A stretch of DNA of 64,000 nucleotides from Streptomyces sp. NRRL S-87. Its GTDB lineage: Bacteria > Actinomycetota > Actinomycetes > Streptomycetales > Streptomycetaceae. Positions 1-10,082 of this stretch are shown here, piece after piece. The stretch spans positions 248,001-312,000 of the forward strand of contig NZ_JOGB01000003.1 in the NCBI RefSeq assembly GCF_000719335.1, given 5' to 3'. The translations under genes and the position numbers were made by a program. Under the pieces are notes generated by a model. The model did not search any database, had not been told where the DNA came from, and saw only the letters and a list, made by a program, of their open reading frames with translations. Numbering within the stretch: the first letter of the stretch is position 1; each line of letters begins with the position of its first letter.

Positions 1-1
1 C

Positions 2-528
2 ATGCTGCCCGACATGGACGGGCTCACCGTCCTGGGCCGGCTGCGCCGCGAGCTGCCGCACGTCCCCGTCCTCTTCCTGACCGCCAAGGACGCCGTCGAG
101 GACCGGATCGCCGGGCTCACCGCCGGCGGCGACGACTACGTCACCAAGCCCTTCAGCCTGGAGGAGGTGGTCGCCCGGCTGCGCGGACTGGTCCGCCGGT
201 CCGGCGCCGCCGCGGCCGCCCGCAGCGAGTCGGTGCTGGTGGTCGGCGACCTCACGCTCGACGAGGACAGCCACGAGGTCACCCGGGGCGGCGACGGGAT
301 CCACCTCACCGCGACCGAGTTCGAGCTGCTGCGCTACCTGATGCGCAACCCCCGCCGGGTGCTCAGCAAGGCGCAGATCCTGGACCGGGTGTGGTCCTAC
401 GACTTCGGCGGCCAGGCCAACGTCGTCGAGCTGTACATCTCCTACCTGCGGCGCAAGCTGGAGACCGGGCGCACGCCCATGATCCACACCCGTCGCGGGG
501 CCGGATACCTGATCAAGCCGGGCGAGTA

Positions 529-529
<1 letters not shown>
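2..529 (+). CDS. OmpR/PhoB-family response regulator (5' end outside window)
   Basis: This is the C-terminal part of a two-component response regulator; the gene begins upstream of the window. The visible receiver domain has the segment right after the phosphorylated Asp (MLPDMDGL), the conserved Thr region (FLTAK) and the conserved Lys (YVTKPF). The phospho-acceptor Asp itself lies just outside. The second half (about residues 75-172 as seen) is an OmpR-type winged helix with TATEFELLRYLMRNP and the recognition-helix region NVVELYISYLRRKL. Its stop codon overlaps the GTG start of the downstream kinase gene (TAGTG), so the two are translationally coupled and are surely a cognate pair. The stimulus and regulon cannot be told from the sequence. 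Confidence 0.95.
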
Positions 530-2040
<1,511 letters not shown>

Positions 2041-2067
<27 letters not shown>

Positions 2068-2198
2068 GACGGCGTAGGGGCCGGGGCCACGGCATAGGCA
2101 CTGCGTACGGGGCCGGGACCGCGGCGTAGGCACTGCGTACGGGGCCGGGACCGCGGCGTAGGCATCGCCTACGGGGCCGGGACCACGGTTGTAGGGGC
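2041..2198. repeat. Five-copy 31-32 bp tandem repeat
   Basis: Units start near 2041, 2072, 2103, 2135 and 2167. They share the pattern gcgtacggggccggga, then ccgcggcgtaggcact, with a few substitutions; the third and fourth copies are nearly identical. The first copy overlaps the last codons and stop of the kinase gene, and the rest fills the gap before the glycosyltransferase gene. No coding function is apparent on either strand. Confidence 0.85.
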
Positions 2199-2269
2199 GG
2201 GACAGGACTCACAGCCCCGCCACAGGCTCGGCACACGGCCGTGACAGCCCCGCCCGGGAAGTTCGGGCC

Positions 2270-3565
2270 ATGCGAACCGAATCGGCGGCCGCGACCGACC
2301 GCCTCTCCCCCGGCACCCTTCCGGCCCGTCGGCACCTGCCGGCCCGGAGCCAGGCCCCGGCCCCCGTCCTCGACGTGGTCGTCCCGGTCCACAACGAGGA
2401 GCAGGACCTGGCGCCCTGCGTCCGCCGGCTCCACGACCACCTCGCCCGCACCTTCCCGTACCCGTTCCGCATCACCGTCGCGGACAACGCCAGTACCGAC
2501 CGCACCCCGGACGTCGCCCGCGAGCTGGCGGACACCGTCCCCGGCGTCCGCGTCCACCGGCTGGAGCAGAAGGGCCGCGGCCGGGCGCTGCGGACCGCCT
2601 GGTCCCGGTCGGAGGCGCCCGTCCTGGCCTACATGGACGTGGACCTGTCCACCGACCTGAACGCCCTGCTGCCCCTGGTGGCCCCGCTCATCTCCGGCCA
2701 CTCGGACCTCGCCATCGGCACCCGGCTGGCCCGCAGCTCGCGCGTGGTCCGCGGGCCCAAGCGGGAGTTCATCTCCCGGGCCTACAACCTGATCCTGCGC
2801 TCGTCCCTCGCGGCCCGCTTCAGCGACGCCCAGTGCGGTTTCAAGGCGATCCGGCGCGAGGTGGCCGAACGGCTGCTGCCGCTGGTCGAGGACACCGGCT
2901 GGTTCTTCGACACCGAGATGCTCGTCCTCGCCGAGCGCGCCGGACTGCGCATCCACGAGGTACCGGTGGACTGGGTCGACGACCCCGACTCCACCGTCCA
3001 CATCGTCCGGACCGCCACCGACGACCTCAAGGGCGTCTGGCGGGTGGGCCGGGCGCTGGCGGTCGGGGCGCTGCCGCTGGACCGGCTCGCCCGCCCGTTC
3101 GGCGACGACCCGCGCGACCGCACGCTGGCGGGCGTACCGCGGGGGCTCGCCCGCCAGCTCGTCGGCTTCTGCGCGGTCGGCGCCCTCAGCACCCTGCTCT
3201 ACCTCCTGCTGTACTCCGCCCTGCGGGCCGGGACCGGTCCGCAGGCCGCCAACGCGGCCGCCCTGCTGCTCTCCGCGGTGGCCAACACGGCGGCCAACCG
3301 CCGCCTCACCTTCGGGGTGCGGGGCCGCGAACGGGCCGTGCGCCACCAGGCCCAGGGGCTCGTGGTCCTCGGCATCGGCCTGGCCCTCACCAGCGGCTCG
3401 CTGGCCGCCCTGGACGCGGCCACGGCCACCCCGTCCCACGGCACCGAGCTGGCCGTGCTGATCACCGCCAACCTCGCCGCCACCGTCCTGCGCTTCCTGC
3501 TCTTCCGCGCCTGGGTCTTCCCGGAACGGCGCACCACCACCGACCTCGAGGACGTCACCCGATGA
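2270..3565 (+). CDS. Bifunctional GT2 glycosyltransferase / GtrA membrane protein
   Basis: A 431-residue protein with an N-terminal family-2 glycosyltransferase domain of the dolichyl-phosphate sugar synthase type. It has VVVPVHNEE (about 36-44), the NDP-sugar/metal-binding segment MDVDLSTD (D123/D125) and GTRLARSS. A C-terminal GtrA-like domain (about 290-425) has four predicted membrane helices and ends in the typical FRAWVFPE. Such proteins transfer a sugar from a nucleotide sugar to polyprenyl phosphate and may flip or position the product. Its last four bases overlap the next gene (ATGA), a membrane glycosyltransferase that could use the lipid-linked sugar. The specific sugar is not identifiable. 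Confidence 0.9.
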   Translation: MRTESAAATDRLSPGTLPARRHLPARSQAPAPVLDVVVPVHNEEQDLAPCVRRLHDHLARTFPYPFRITVADNASTDRTPDVARELADTVPGVRVHRLEQKGRGRALRTAWSRSEAPVLAYMDVDLSTDLNALLPLVAPLISGHSDLAIGTRLARSSRVVRGPKREFISRAYNLILRSSLAARFSDAQCGFKAIRREVAERLLPLVEDTGWFFDTEMLVLAERAGLRIHEVPVDWVDDPDSTVHIVRTATDDLKGVWRVGRALAVGALPLDRLARPFGDDPRDRTLAGVPRGLARQLVGFCAVGALSTLLYLLLYSALRAGTGPQAANAAALLLSAVANTAANRRLTFGVRGRERAVRHQAQGLVVLGIGLALTSGSLAALDAATATPSHGTELAVLITANLAATVLRFLLFRAWVFPERRTTTDLEDVTR

Positions 3566-5826
3566 CCGCCACCACCGCGACCCCCGCCGGCCCTCCGGGG
3601 GCGGCGCCGGCCCGACCGGCCGCCGTACGGGCCGGCTCCGCCGCCGCCCGCTGGGAGCGCCCCGCGCTGGCCGTGCTGCTGCTGGCCACCGCGGCCCTGT
3701 ACCTGTGGGACCTCAGCTCCTCCGGGTACGCCAACTCCTTCTACTCCGCCGCCGTCCAGGCCGGCAGCGAGAGCTGGAAGGCCTTCTTCTTCGGCTCCTC
3801 CGACGCGGCGAACTCCATCACCGTCGACAAGCCCCCGGCCGCGCTGTGGCCGATGGCCCTGTCCGTGCGGCTCTTCGGCCTGGGCTCCTGGCAGATCCTG
3901 GCCCCGGAGGCGCTGATGGGCGTGGGAACCGCGGCCGTGCTCCACGCGAGCGTCCGCCGGCAGTTCGGCGCCGTGGCCGGCCTGATCGCGGGAGCGGTCT
4001 TCGCGCTCACCCCGGTGGCCGCGCTGATGTTCCGCTTCAACAACCCGGACGCACTGCTCACCCTGCTGCTGACGGTGGCCGTGTACTGCGTGCTGCGGGC
4101 GCTGGAGGGTGCGCACACCCGGTGGCTGGTGGCGGCGGGCGCGGCCGTGGGCCTGGCCTTCCTCACCAAGACGCTGCAGGCCTTCGTGGTCCTGCCGCCG
4201 TTGGCCGTCCTGTACGCGGTCTGCGCCCCGACGCGGCTGCGCCGCCGGCTCGGCCAGCTCGCGCTCGCCGGCCTGGCCCTGGTGGTCTCCGGCGGTTGGT
4301 GGGTGGCGGTCGTCGAGCTGTGGCCCGCGTCCTCCCGCCCGTACATCGGCGGCTCGCAGGACAACTCGTTCCTGGAGTTGACCTTCGGCTACAACGGCCT
4401 GGGCCGGATCAACGGCAACGAGACGGGCAGCGTCGGAGGCCGCGGCGCGGGCGGCGCGGGGGGCGCGGGCGGCGGCGGGATGTGGGGCGAGACCGGCATC
4501 GACCGGCTCTTCTCCGACGGCGTCGGCGGCCAGGTCGCCTGGCTGCTGCCGGCGGCGCTGGTGCTGCTGGTGGCCGGGCTGGTGCTCACCTGGCGCGCGG
4601 GCCGCGCCACCGACCGGCTCGAGTCCATGGCCCGGGCGGCCTTCCTCGCCTGGGGCGGGTGCCTGCTGATCACCGCGCTGGTGTTCAGCTTCATGCAGGG
4701 CATCTTCCACGAGTACTACACGGTGGCCCTCGCCCCGTACATCGCGGCCCTCGTCGGGATGGGCGCGCGCGTGCTGTGGGAGGAGCGCGGGGCGCTGCCG
4801 GCACGGGCGGCGCTGGCCGGGACGCTGCTGCTGACCGCCGTGTGGTCGTACGTACTGCTCGGCCGCGCCACGGACTACCTGCCGTGGCTGCGCTGGACGG
4901 TCCTCGTGGGCGGCGTGCTCGCGGCGGCCGGCCTGCTGCTGCGCCGCACCGCGCCGGCGGCGGCCGGGCTCGGACTGGCCCTGGCGCTGGCCGGGCCGCT
5001 GGCGTACTGCCTGACGACCGTCTCCAGCGGGCACACCGGGTCGATCCCGACGGCGGGTCCCGCGGTGGCCGGCGGCCGGGGCTTCCCCGGCGGCCCGGGC
5101 GGCGGCGGCCGGACGGGCGCCGACGCCGGCCGGCACGGGGCGTTCCCGGGCGGGGCATTCCCGGGCGGTCCGGGCCCCGGGCAGGCTCCCGGTGGTACGG
5201 GCGGCCTGCCCAACCCGGGGCAGGGCGGCAACCAGGGCTTCCCGCCCGGCATGCCGGGCACGGGCACCGGAACCGGCGAGCGCGCGTGGGGCGGCGGCCC
5301 CGGCGGCGGGATGGGCGGGCTCCTCGGCGGCACCCGCGTCAGCGCGGCGGCGGAGGCGGCACTGACCGAGGACGCGGCGAAGTACACGTGGGTCGCCGCT
5401 GCCATCGGCTCCCAGAACGCCGCCGGTTACCAGCTGGCCACCGAGAAGCCGGTGATGGCCGTCGGCGGCTTCAACGGCAGCGACCCCTCGCCGACCCTCG
5501 CCCGGTTCAAGGAGTACGTCGCCCAGGGGAAGATCCACTACTTCATCGCCTCGGGCGGGCTCGTGGGAGAGTCCCGCGACGGCGGGACCGGTCAGACCGG
5601 TCGAGCGGGTCAGGGGGGCCAGGCCAACCAGCCCGGCCAGGCCGGTCAGGGGGGCCAGGCCAACCAGCCCGGCCAGGCCGGTCAGGGCGGCCCCAACCAG
5701 GGCGGCGGAGCCGGCGGCCCCGGCGGGGGCACCAGCAGCGCCATCTCCTCCTGGGTGACCGCCAACTTCACGCAGGTCACCATCGAAGGGGCGACCTTCT
5801 ACGACCTGACGGCCCCGAAGGCCTGA
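3562..5826 (+). CDS. ArnT/PMT-like (GT39/GT83-type) polytopic membrane glycosyltransferase
   Basis: A 754-residue integral membrane protein. The N-terminal region matches the actinobacterial ArnT-like 'mannosyltransferase' family: a luminal-loop start YANSFYSAAVQ, then SITVDKPPAALW, then a ladder of about ten hydrophobic helices up to about residue 495. A Gly/Pro-rich linker (about 500-590) then leads to a soluble domain (KYTWVAAAIGSQNAAGYQL... VMAVGGFNGSDPSPTLARF). A second Gln/Gly/Pro repeat interrupts that domain before its end, WVTANFTQVTIEGATFYDL. These enzymes usually move sugars from polyprenyl-phosphate donors to lipids or proteins outside the membrane. It is translationally coupled to the GT2/GtrA gene, which could make the donor. 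Acceptor unknown. Confidence 0.88.
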   Translation: MTATTATPAGPPGAAPARPAAVRAGSAAARWERPALAVLLLATAALYLWDLSSSGYANSFYSAAVQAGSESWKAFFFGSSDAANSITVDKPPAALWPMALSVRLFGLGSWQILAPEALMGVGTAAVLHASVRRQFGAVAGLIAGAVFALTPVAALMFRFNNPDALLTLLLTVAVYCVLRALEGAHTRWLVAAGAAVGLAFLTKTLQAFVVLPPLAVLYAVCAPTRLRRRLGQLALAGLALVVSGGWWVAVVELWPASSRPYIGGSQDNSFLELTFGYNGLGRINGNETGSVGGRGAGGAGGAGGGGMWGETGIDRLFSDGVGGQVAWLLPAALVLLVAGLVLTWRAGRATDRLESMARAAFLAWGGCLLITALVFSFMQGIFHEYYTVALAPYIAALVGMGARVLWEERGALPARAALAGTLLLTAVWSYVLLGRATDYLPWLRWTVLVGGVLAAAGLLLRRTAPAAAGLGLALALAGPLAYCLTTVSSGHTGSIPTAGPAVAGGRGFPGGPGGGGRTGADAGRHGAFPGGAFPGGPGPGQAPGGTGGLPNPGQGGNQGFPPGMPGTGTGTGERAWGGGPGGGMGGLLGGTRVSAAAEAALTEDAAKYTWVAAAIGSQNAAGYQLATEKPVMAVGGFNGSDPSPTLARFKEYVAQGKIHYFIASGGLVGESRDGGTGQTGRAGQGGQANQPGQAGQGGQANQPGQAGQGGPNQGGGAGGPGGGTSSAISSWVTANFTQVTIEGATFYDLTAPKA
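5608..5691 (+). repeat. 36-bp tandem repeat coding for GQGGQANQPGQA
   Basis: There are two perfect 36-bp copies (5608-5643 and 5644-5679) and a partial third inside the membrane glycosyltransferase gene. Each copy encodes the 12-residue unit GQGGQANQPGQA in an extracytoplasmic linker. Copy number would be expected to vary between strains. Confidence 0.9.
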
Positions 5827-5921
5827 CCCGAAAGGCACGCCTACGCAGGGGGCACCCTCTAGCATCAAGACGGGCGGACCGGGCATTCCGGGCCCTGCCT
5901 GCCGGAGACGGAGGGTGCCTC

Positions 5922-6524
5922 ATGGGGACCGCGGCCGACCGCACCAGCGTCTGGCTGGCGTCCAAGCCAGCCGCCCCGAGCAGGCGGCGCAGCGAGCTGC
6001 CCGCCGGACTGGACCGCGAGCGGATCACGACGGCCGCCGTCCGGCTGCTCGACACGGAAGGCCTGGCGGGGTTCTCGATGCGGCGCCTGGCCGGTCGGCT
6101 GGGGGTCACCGCCATGTCCCTCTACTGGTACGTCGACACCAAGGACGACCTGCTGGAACTCGCGCTGGACGCGGCCCTCGGCGAGTTCCCGCTGCCCCCG
6201 GAGAACGCCGGCCACTGGTCCGACCGGCTGCGGGCGCTGGCCTGCGGCCACCGCCGGCTGCTGGCCGCCCACCCGTGGCTGCCGGCGCTGTCGGCCGAGT
6301 ACCCCAACATCGGTCCGCACGCGCGGGCCTTCGACTCCGCCCTCATGCGGGTGCTGGCGGCCACCGGCCTGACCGCACCCGCGCGGACCGGGGCGCACCT
6401 GGCGGTCTCCCGGTTCCTGCACGGCTGCGGCACGGCCCGTCAGGCCCCCGAGGGCGACTTCCACTTCGCCCTCGACGTCCTGGTGGCGGGCATCGAGGCG
6501 CACGCGGCGCCCGCGGTGCCCTGA
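5922..6524 (+). CDS. TetR/AcrR-family transcriptional regulator
   Basis: A 200-residue one-domain repressor. The N-terminal TetR helix-turn-helix spans about residues 33-78 (RITTAAVRLLDTEGLAGFSMRR, then LAGRLGVTAMSLYWYVDTKDDLL), and the C-terminal ligand-binding part resembles TetR_C_1. The ATG is chosen because GGAGACGGAGGG precedes it. A possible -10 (TAGCAT, 5860-5865) lies about 55 nt upstream. The gene converges on the DHA2 efflux pump gene, leaving only 42 bp between stops, so it is not a classic divergent regulator of that pump. Its target may be the upstream glycosyltransferase pair or a distant locus. Confidence 0.9.
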   Translation: MGTAADRTSVWLASKPAAPSRRRSELPAGLDRERITTAAVRLLDTEGLAGFSMRRLAGRLGVTAMSLYWYVDTKDDLLELALDAALGEFPLPPENAGHWSDRLRALACGHRRLLAAHPWLPALSAEYPNIGPHARAFDSALMRVLAATGLTAPARTGAHLAVSRFLHGCGTARQAPEGDFHFALDVLVAGIEAHAAPAVP

Positions 6525-6543
6525 CACCGGGGACGGGAGGGCA

Positions 6544-6582
6544 GGGTCACGCGGCTGCGGCCCGGGTCACGCGGCTGCGGCC
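6544..6582. repeat. 20-bp direct duplication at the 3' end of the efflux gene
   Basis: The 19-bp string gggtcacgcggctgcggcc occurs at 6544-6562 and again at 6564-6582. The second copy includes the stop codon and last codons of the efflux pump gene. It looks like a recent small tandem duplication in the 42-bp convergent intergenic gap. Confidence 0.8.
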
Positions 6583-8171
6583 TCGGACTCGGCCGCCGGG
6601 GCGTGGGCCGCCGGCTTGGACTTCAGTGGCACTTCCTTGATGAACACGCAGAGCAGCAGGCCGACCAGGGCGGCGGGGGCGGCGTACAGGAAGACGTCGG
6701 CGACGCCGTGCCCGTACGCGCTCTCGATGATCGTCCGGAACGGCGCGGGCAGCTTGTCCAGGTCGGGGATCCCGCCGCCGCCCGTGCCGCCGTGGCCGAG
6801 GGCCGCCGCCTTGGGGCCGAGCTCGGCCAGGCCGTCCTTGACGTAGTGCGTGACCCGGTTGGCCATCACGGCGCCCAGTGCGGAGACGCCCACGGCGCCG
6901 CCGAGCGAGCGGAAGAACGTGACGACCGAGCTGGCCGCGCCCAGGTCCTCGGGCGCCACCTGGTTCTGGGTGGCGAGCACGAGGTTCTGCATCATCATGC
7001 CGAGGCCGAGCCCCATCAGGGCCATGTAGACGGCGATCCGGCCGTACGGGGTGTCGTACCGCATGGTGCTCAGCAGGCCCATGCCGGCCGTCAGCAGCAC
7101 ACCGCCGGAGACCAGCCACGCCTTCCAGCGCCCGGTCTTGGTGATGACCTGGCCGGAGACGGTGGAGGAGACGAACAGGCCGCCGATCATGGGGATGGTC
7201 AGGACGCCGGACATGGTCGGGGACTCGCCGCGGGCCAGCTGGAAGAACTGGCTGAAGAACACCGTGCCCGCGAACATCGCGACGCCCACGAAGAGCGAGG
7301 CGGCCGAGGCCAGGGAGATGGTCGGGTTGCGGAAGAGCCGCAGCGGGATGATCGGCTCGCTGGCGCGGGACTCCACCAGCAGGAAGAGCGCGCCGAGCGC
7401 GACCGCGCCGCCGGTCATGGCGGCGGTCTGCCAGGACAGCCAGTCGAACGAGCTGCCCGCCTGGGTCACCCAGATCAGCAGCACCGAGACGGCGGCGGAG
7501 ACGAAGAACGCGCCGGCCCAGTCGACCTTCACCTCGCGGCGCACGACGGGCAGCCGGAGGGTCTTCTGCAGCACGATCAGTGCGATGACGGCGAACGGCA
7601 CGCCCACGTAGAAGCACCAGCGCCAGCCCAGCCAGTCGGTGTCGGTGATGACGCCGCCGAGCAGCGGGCCGCCGACCGTCGCCACGGCGAACACGGCACC
7701 CAGGTAGCCGCTGTAGCGGCCGCGCTCGCGCGGGGAGATCATCGCGGCCATCACGATCTGGGCCAGCGCGGACAGACCGCCGACGCCGATGCCCTGCACC
7801 ACGCGGCAGGCGATGAGCATGCCGGTGTTCTGCGAGAGCCCGGCGACGACCGAGCCCAGGACGTAGATCACCAGGGATATCTGGACCAGCAGCTTCTTGC
7901 TGAAGAGGTCGGAGAGCTTGCCCCACAGGGGGGTGGCGGCCGTCATCGACAGGAGGGCGGCGGTGACCACCCAGGTGTAGGAGGACTGGGTGCCGCCGAG
8001 GTCGCTGATGATCTCGGGGAGGGCGTTGGAGACGATCGTCGAGGACAGGATCGCCACGAACATGCCGAGCATGAGCCCGGACAGCGCCTTCATGATCTGT
8101 GCGTGGGTCATCGCGGGGGCGGTGGTGTCGGACCGGCCTCCCTGCACGTCCGGGGGCGTGGTCGTCGCCAT
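6567..8171 (-). CDS. MFS multidrug efflux transporter, DHA2 (EmrB/QacA) family, 14 helices
   Basis: A 534-residue proton-coupled drug exporter. The first helix region LMLGMFVAILSSTIVSNALP carries the DHA2 motif D1 pattern. Motif A appears as PLWGKLSDLFSKK, and the motif C-like segment is AVATVGGPLLGGVI in helix 5. About 14 hydrophobic segments are visible, with a long extracytoplasmic loop near the C-terminus (GHGGTGGGGIPDLDKLP, then FRTIIESAYGHGVADVF), which is usual for this family. The ATG has an upstream GGAGA. It lies 85 nt downstream of a MarR-family gene on the same strand, so the two are likely co-transcribed and derepressed by the MarR ligand. The substrate is unknown. Confidence 0.93.
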   Translation of the reverse strand: MATTTPPDVQGGRSDTTAPAMTHAQIMKALSGLMLGMFVAILSSTIVSNALPEIISDLGGTQSSYTWVVTAALLSMTAATPLWGKLSDLFSKKLLVQISLVIYVLGSVVAGLSQNTGMLIACRVVQGIGVGGLSALAQIVMAAMISPRERGRYSGYLGAVFAVATVGGPLLGGVITDTDWLGWRWCFYVGVPFAVIALIVLQKTLRLPVVRREVKVDWAGAFFVSAAVSVLLIWVTQAGSSFDWLSWQTAAMTGGAVALGALFLLVESRASEPIIPLRLFRNPTISLASAASLFVGVAMFAGTVFFSQFFQLARGESPTMSGVLTIPMIGGLFVSSTVSGQVITKTGRWKAWLVSGGVLLTAGMGLLSTMRYDTPYGRIAVYMALMGLGLGMMMQNLVLATQNQVAPEDLGAASSVVTFFRSLGGAVGVSALGAVMANRVTHYVKDGLAELGPKAAALGHGGTGGGGIPDLDKLPAPFRTIIESAYGHGVADVFLYAAPAALVGLLLCVFIKEVPLKSKPAAHAPAAESEAAAA

Positions 8172-8256
8172 GTGTGGGTCTCCGTTTCGGGGGTTCGGGT
8201 GTTCGGGTGTTGGGGGGCTGGGGGCCTGGTAGGCGGGGGGTCCGGGGGGCCGGGCG

Positions 8257-8676
8257 TCAGAAGCTCGACCGCAGGCGGGCCAGCAGGGTGTTCAGTACGT
8301 CGACCTCGGCGTCGGACCAGTCGGCCAGGGCCTTCTCGAGCGCGGCCGAGGCGCGTGCCGAGAGGTCGGTCAGCAGCTCCCGGCCGATCGGGGTCAGGCG
8401 GAGGATCCGGCAGCGGCCGTCGCCGGGGTCGGGCAGCCGGTCGAGCCACCCCTGGGACGCCGCGTGGGCAACGTGGCGGCTGGTCACCGACATGTCGACA
8501 CCGAGGAGGTCGGACAGGCGGCTCATCCGCATCTCGCCGTGCCGGTCGAGCACGGTCAGGACGGCGGCGGAGCCGGGCGGGCAGTCGTGGGGGAGGGTGC
8601 GGGCGAGGCCGCGTTTGACCGCGCCGACGGCCGACAGCTGCCGGGCGAGCTCCTCGTAGCGGAGGCTGGTGGCCAT
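8257..8676 (-). CDS. MarR-family transcriptional regulator of the efflux operon
   Basis: A 139-residue MarR winged-helix protein. It has the DNA-binding helices (MRMSRLSDLLGVDMSVTSRHV), the wing (DRLPDPGDGRCRILRLTPIGREL) and amphipathic dimerisation helices at both ends. The start at 8676 is preferred because GGGGGGAC lies 5-12 nt upstream; two further in-frame ATGs (8691, 8712) lack a ribosome-binding site and fall within the operator region. Two TTGC-N5-GCAA palindromes directly upstream are the probable autoregulatory sites. Gene order (regulator, then DHA2 pump) is the classic emrRAB-like arrangement without the membrane fusion protein. Confidence 0.92.
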   Translation of the reverse strand: MATSLRYEELARQLSAVGAVKRGLARTLPHDCPPGSAAVLTVLDRHGEMRMSRLSDLLGVDMSVTSRHVAHAASQGWLDRLPDPGDGRCRILRLTPIGRELLTDLSARASAALEKALADWSDAEVDVLNTLLARLRSSF

Positions 8677-8695
8677 GACGAGTCCCCCCATCTTG

Positions 8696-8737
8696 TTGCT
8701 TGCGGCAACCATAGAAGCGATTGGTTGCTACAGGCAA
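8696..8737. promoter_or_regulatory. Twin MarR-type operators TTGC-N5-GCAA
   Basis: Two palindromes with the same half-sites sit 29 bp apart (start to start): TTGCTTGCGGCAA at 8696-8708 and TTGCTACAGGCAA at 8725-8737. They lie 20-61 nt upstream of the MarR start, where the promoter must be. MarR proteins typically bind imperfect palindromes of this size at their own promoters, so these are strong candidates for autoregulation. The binding itself is inferred. Confidence 0.7.
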
Positions 8738-8816
8738 ATTAAAGGGGGTGGGGATCCGGTAAAGGGATGGGAAAGGTTGTCCGGGGCGGGGCTTGGGGGC
8801 GGGCGGGGCGGTTCGC

Positions 8817-8822
8817 TAGGGT
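8817..8822 (+). promoter_or_regulatory. -10 box of a probable leaderless transcript
   Basis: TAGGGT ends 8 nt before the ATG at 8831, and there is no good ribosome-binding site between them. Transcription would start at or next to the start codon. Confidence 0.55.
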
Positions 8823-8830
8823 CCTTGCCC

Positions 8831-9028
8831 ATGTCACACAACGCTCAGGGCCCCGACAGCAACTACGACCCGTCGGGCAGCACGCAGATGTTCCGCGCGT
8901 TCGTCGACGAGGAGCCGCAGCGCCCCGCCGCGGCCGCGACCCAGTCCGGCCCGCGGGTGGGCCTGATCCTCGGCGTGATCGCGGTCGTCGCGGTGCTCGC
9001 CGGGGTGGCCTGGCTCGCGCTCTCCTGA
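8831..9028 (+). CDS. Small single-pass membrane protein
   Basis: A 65-residue protein of unknown function. The N-terminal 42 residues are polar (SHNAQGPDSNYDPSGSTQMF, then RAFVDEEPQRP), and one C-terminal membrane helix (about 44-64, VGLILGVIAVVAVLAGVAWLAL) ends the protein, so the N-terminal part should be cytoplasmic or extracytoplasmic depending on topology. It is probably translated from a leaderless mRNA. It is convergent with the lipoprotein gene, with 37 bp between stops. Related short tail-anchored-like proteins are common in Streptomyces, but no function is known to me. Confidence 0.75.
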   Translation: MSHNAQGPDSNYDPSGSTQMFRAFVDEEPQRPAAAATQSGPRVGLILGVIAVVAVLAGVAWLALS

Positions 9029-9065
9029 TCTGCGGCTCCCGCTGCGCGGCGGGCTCCGCGCCCGC

Positions 9066-10058
9066 TCACTTCCAGGTCGCGGTGACCTCCTGGGTCTCGA
9101 TGTGCATGCCCAGGGGGACCCGCCAGGCTTCCACGCACACCAGGTAGGTGTGCCGTTTCAGCGTTCCCCCGGCGATCGGTGCGGGCAGCGGCTGCGCCGA
9201 GGTGAGGGTCGCCCAGTCGATGCCGAGCGCGCCGATGACGTGCGTGGCGAAGGTGACCGTGCCGGAGCGGGCCGGCATGCCGCCGGTGTTGCGGAAGCCG
9301 ATGGCCACGTGTTCGCACCAGCGGTCGTCGGTGGCGGAGCGGTGGGGGGTGCCGAGGGTGAGGTGGGCGGGGGTGGTTCCGCCGGGGTCGCCGGTGCCGA
9401 CCGTGCCGCCTGGGCCGCCTGTGCCGGACGTGCTCGATCCGGTCGTGCCGCCGGTGCCGCCGGTGCCGCCGGTGCTGTTGGTGCCGCCGGTTCCTCCGGT
9501 GCCGCCCGTTCCTCCGGTGGCGCCGGCTCCGCCGTCGGTGCCGCCCGTTCCGCCGGATCCGCTTGCGCTTCCGGTGGTGCCGCCGGATGCCGTCGAGCCG
9601 CCCGTGCCGCTCGTTCCTCCGGACGTTCCGGAGCCGCCCGAGCCGGTCGAGCCGGTCGAGCCGCCCGTGGTGGTCGTGCCGGTGGTGGTGCCGGTGCTGC
9701 CCGAGGTGCCGGACGTGCTGCCGCCCGCGCCCGAGGTGCCGGTGCCGCCTGAGGCCGACGTGCCGCCGGCGCTGCCGCCGGTCGTCGTGCCGGGCGTCGA
9801 GGTGCCCGTGCTGCCGGCCGGCGTGGGGGTGGGGGAGGTGGTGGCCGCGACCTTCGCCGTGGCGGTGTTCCGGCCCGGGAGGGGTTGGTACTCCACGCCG
9901 CCCTCCGGTGCCGCCGGGGTCACCCGCTCCGTGGCGCCGGCCACGGCCACGTAGCCCGGCCGGGTGTCGGATCCGCAGCCCGCGAGGACGGCGCACAGGA
10001 GGGCCGTCGGGAGGGTGAGGGCGGCGGTGCGGAGGCCGTGGGGTCCGGGGTTCGGCAT
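9066..10058 (-). CDS. Secreted lipoprotein with long Gly/Thr/Ser repeat linker
   Basis: A 330-residue lipoprotein. The signal peptide ends in the lipobox LAGC, so Cys28 would be lipidated. Residues about 75-230 are a low-complexity tract of GGTGGTGGTGG, TSG and SGGTG repeats, probably a flexible spacer through the cell wall. The C-terminal 100 residues form a compact domain (HLTLGTPHRSATDDRWCEHV, then AIGFRNTGG... TWK) with two Cys residues that could form a disulfide; it resembles no family I can name with confidence. The repeat tract makes the opposite strand look coding, but only this strand has a signal peptide and a plausible domain. Confidence 0.8.
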   Translation of the reverse strand: MPNPGPHGLRTAALTLPTALLCAVLAGCGSDTRPGYVAVAGATERVTPAAPEGGVEYQPLPGRNTATAKVAATTSPTPTPAGSTGTSTPGTTTGGSAGGTSASGGTGTSGAGGSTSGTSGSTGTTTGTTTTGGSTGSTGSGGSGTSGGTSGTGGSTASGGTTGSASGSGGTGGTDGGAGATGGTGGTGGTGGTNSTGGTGGTGGTTGSSTSGTGGPGGTVGTGDPGGTTPAHLTLGTPHRSATDDRWCEHVAIGFRNTGGMPARSGTVTFATHVIGALGIDWATLTSAQPLPAPIAGGTLKRHTYLVCVEAWRVPLGMHIETQEVTATWK

Positions 10059-10082
10059 CGCGCCAGTGTTGCTGACGTACCG

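Noticed and set aside
3199..5886. 895-codon minus-strand frame across the glycosyltransferase genes
   Set aside because: The sense strand encodes two well-defined membrane enzymes with translational coupling; the antisense product is low-complexity.
9148..9954. Plus-strand Pro/Val-rich frame opposite the lipoprotein
   Set aside because: It mirrors the Gly/Thr repeat of the lipoprotein; only the minus strand has a signal peptide with lipobox.
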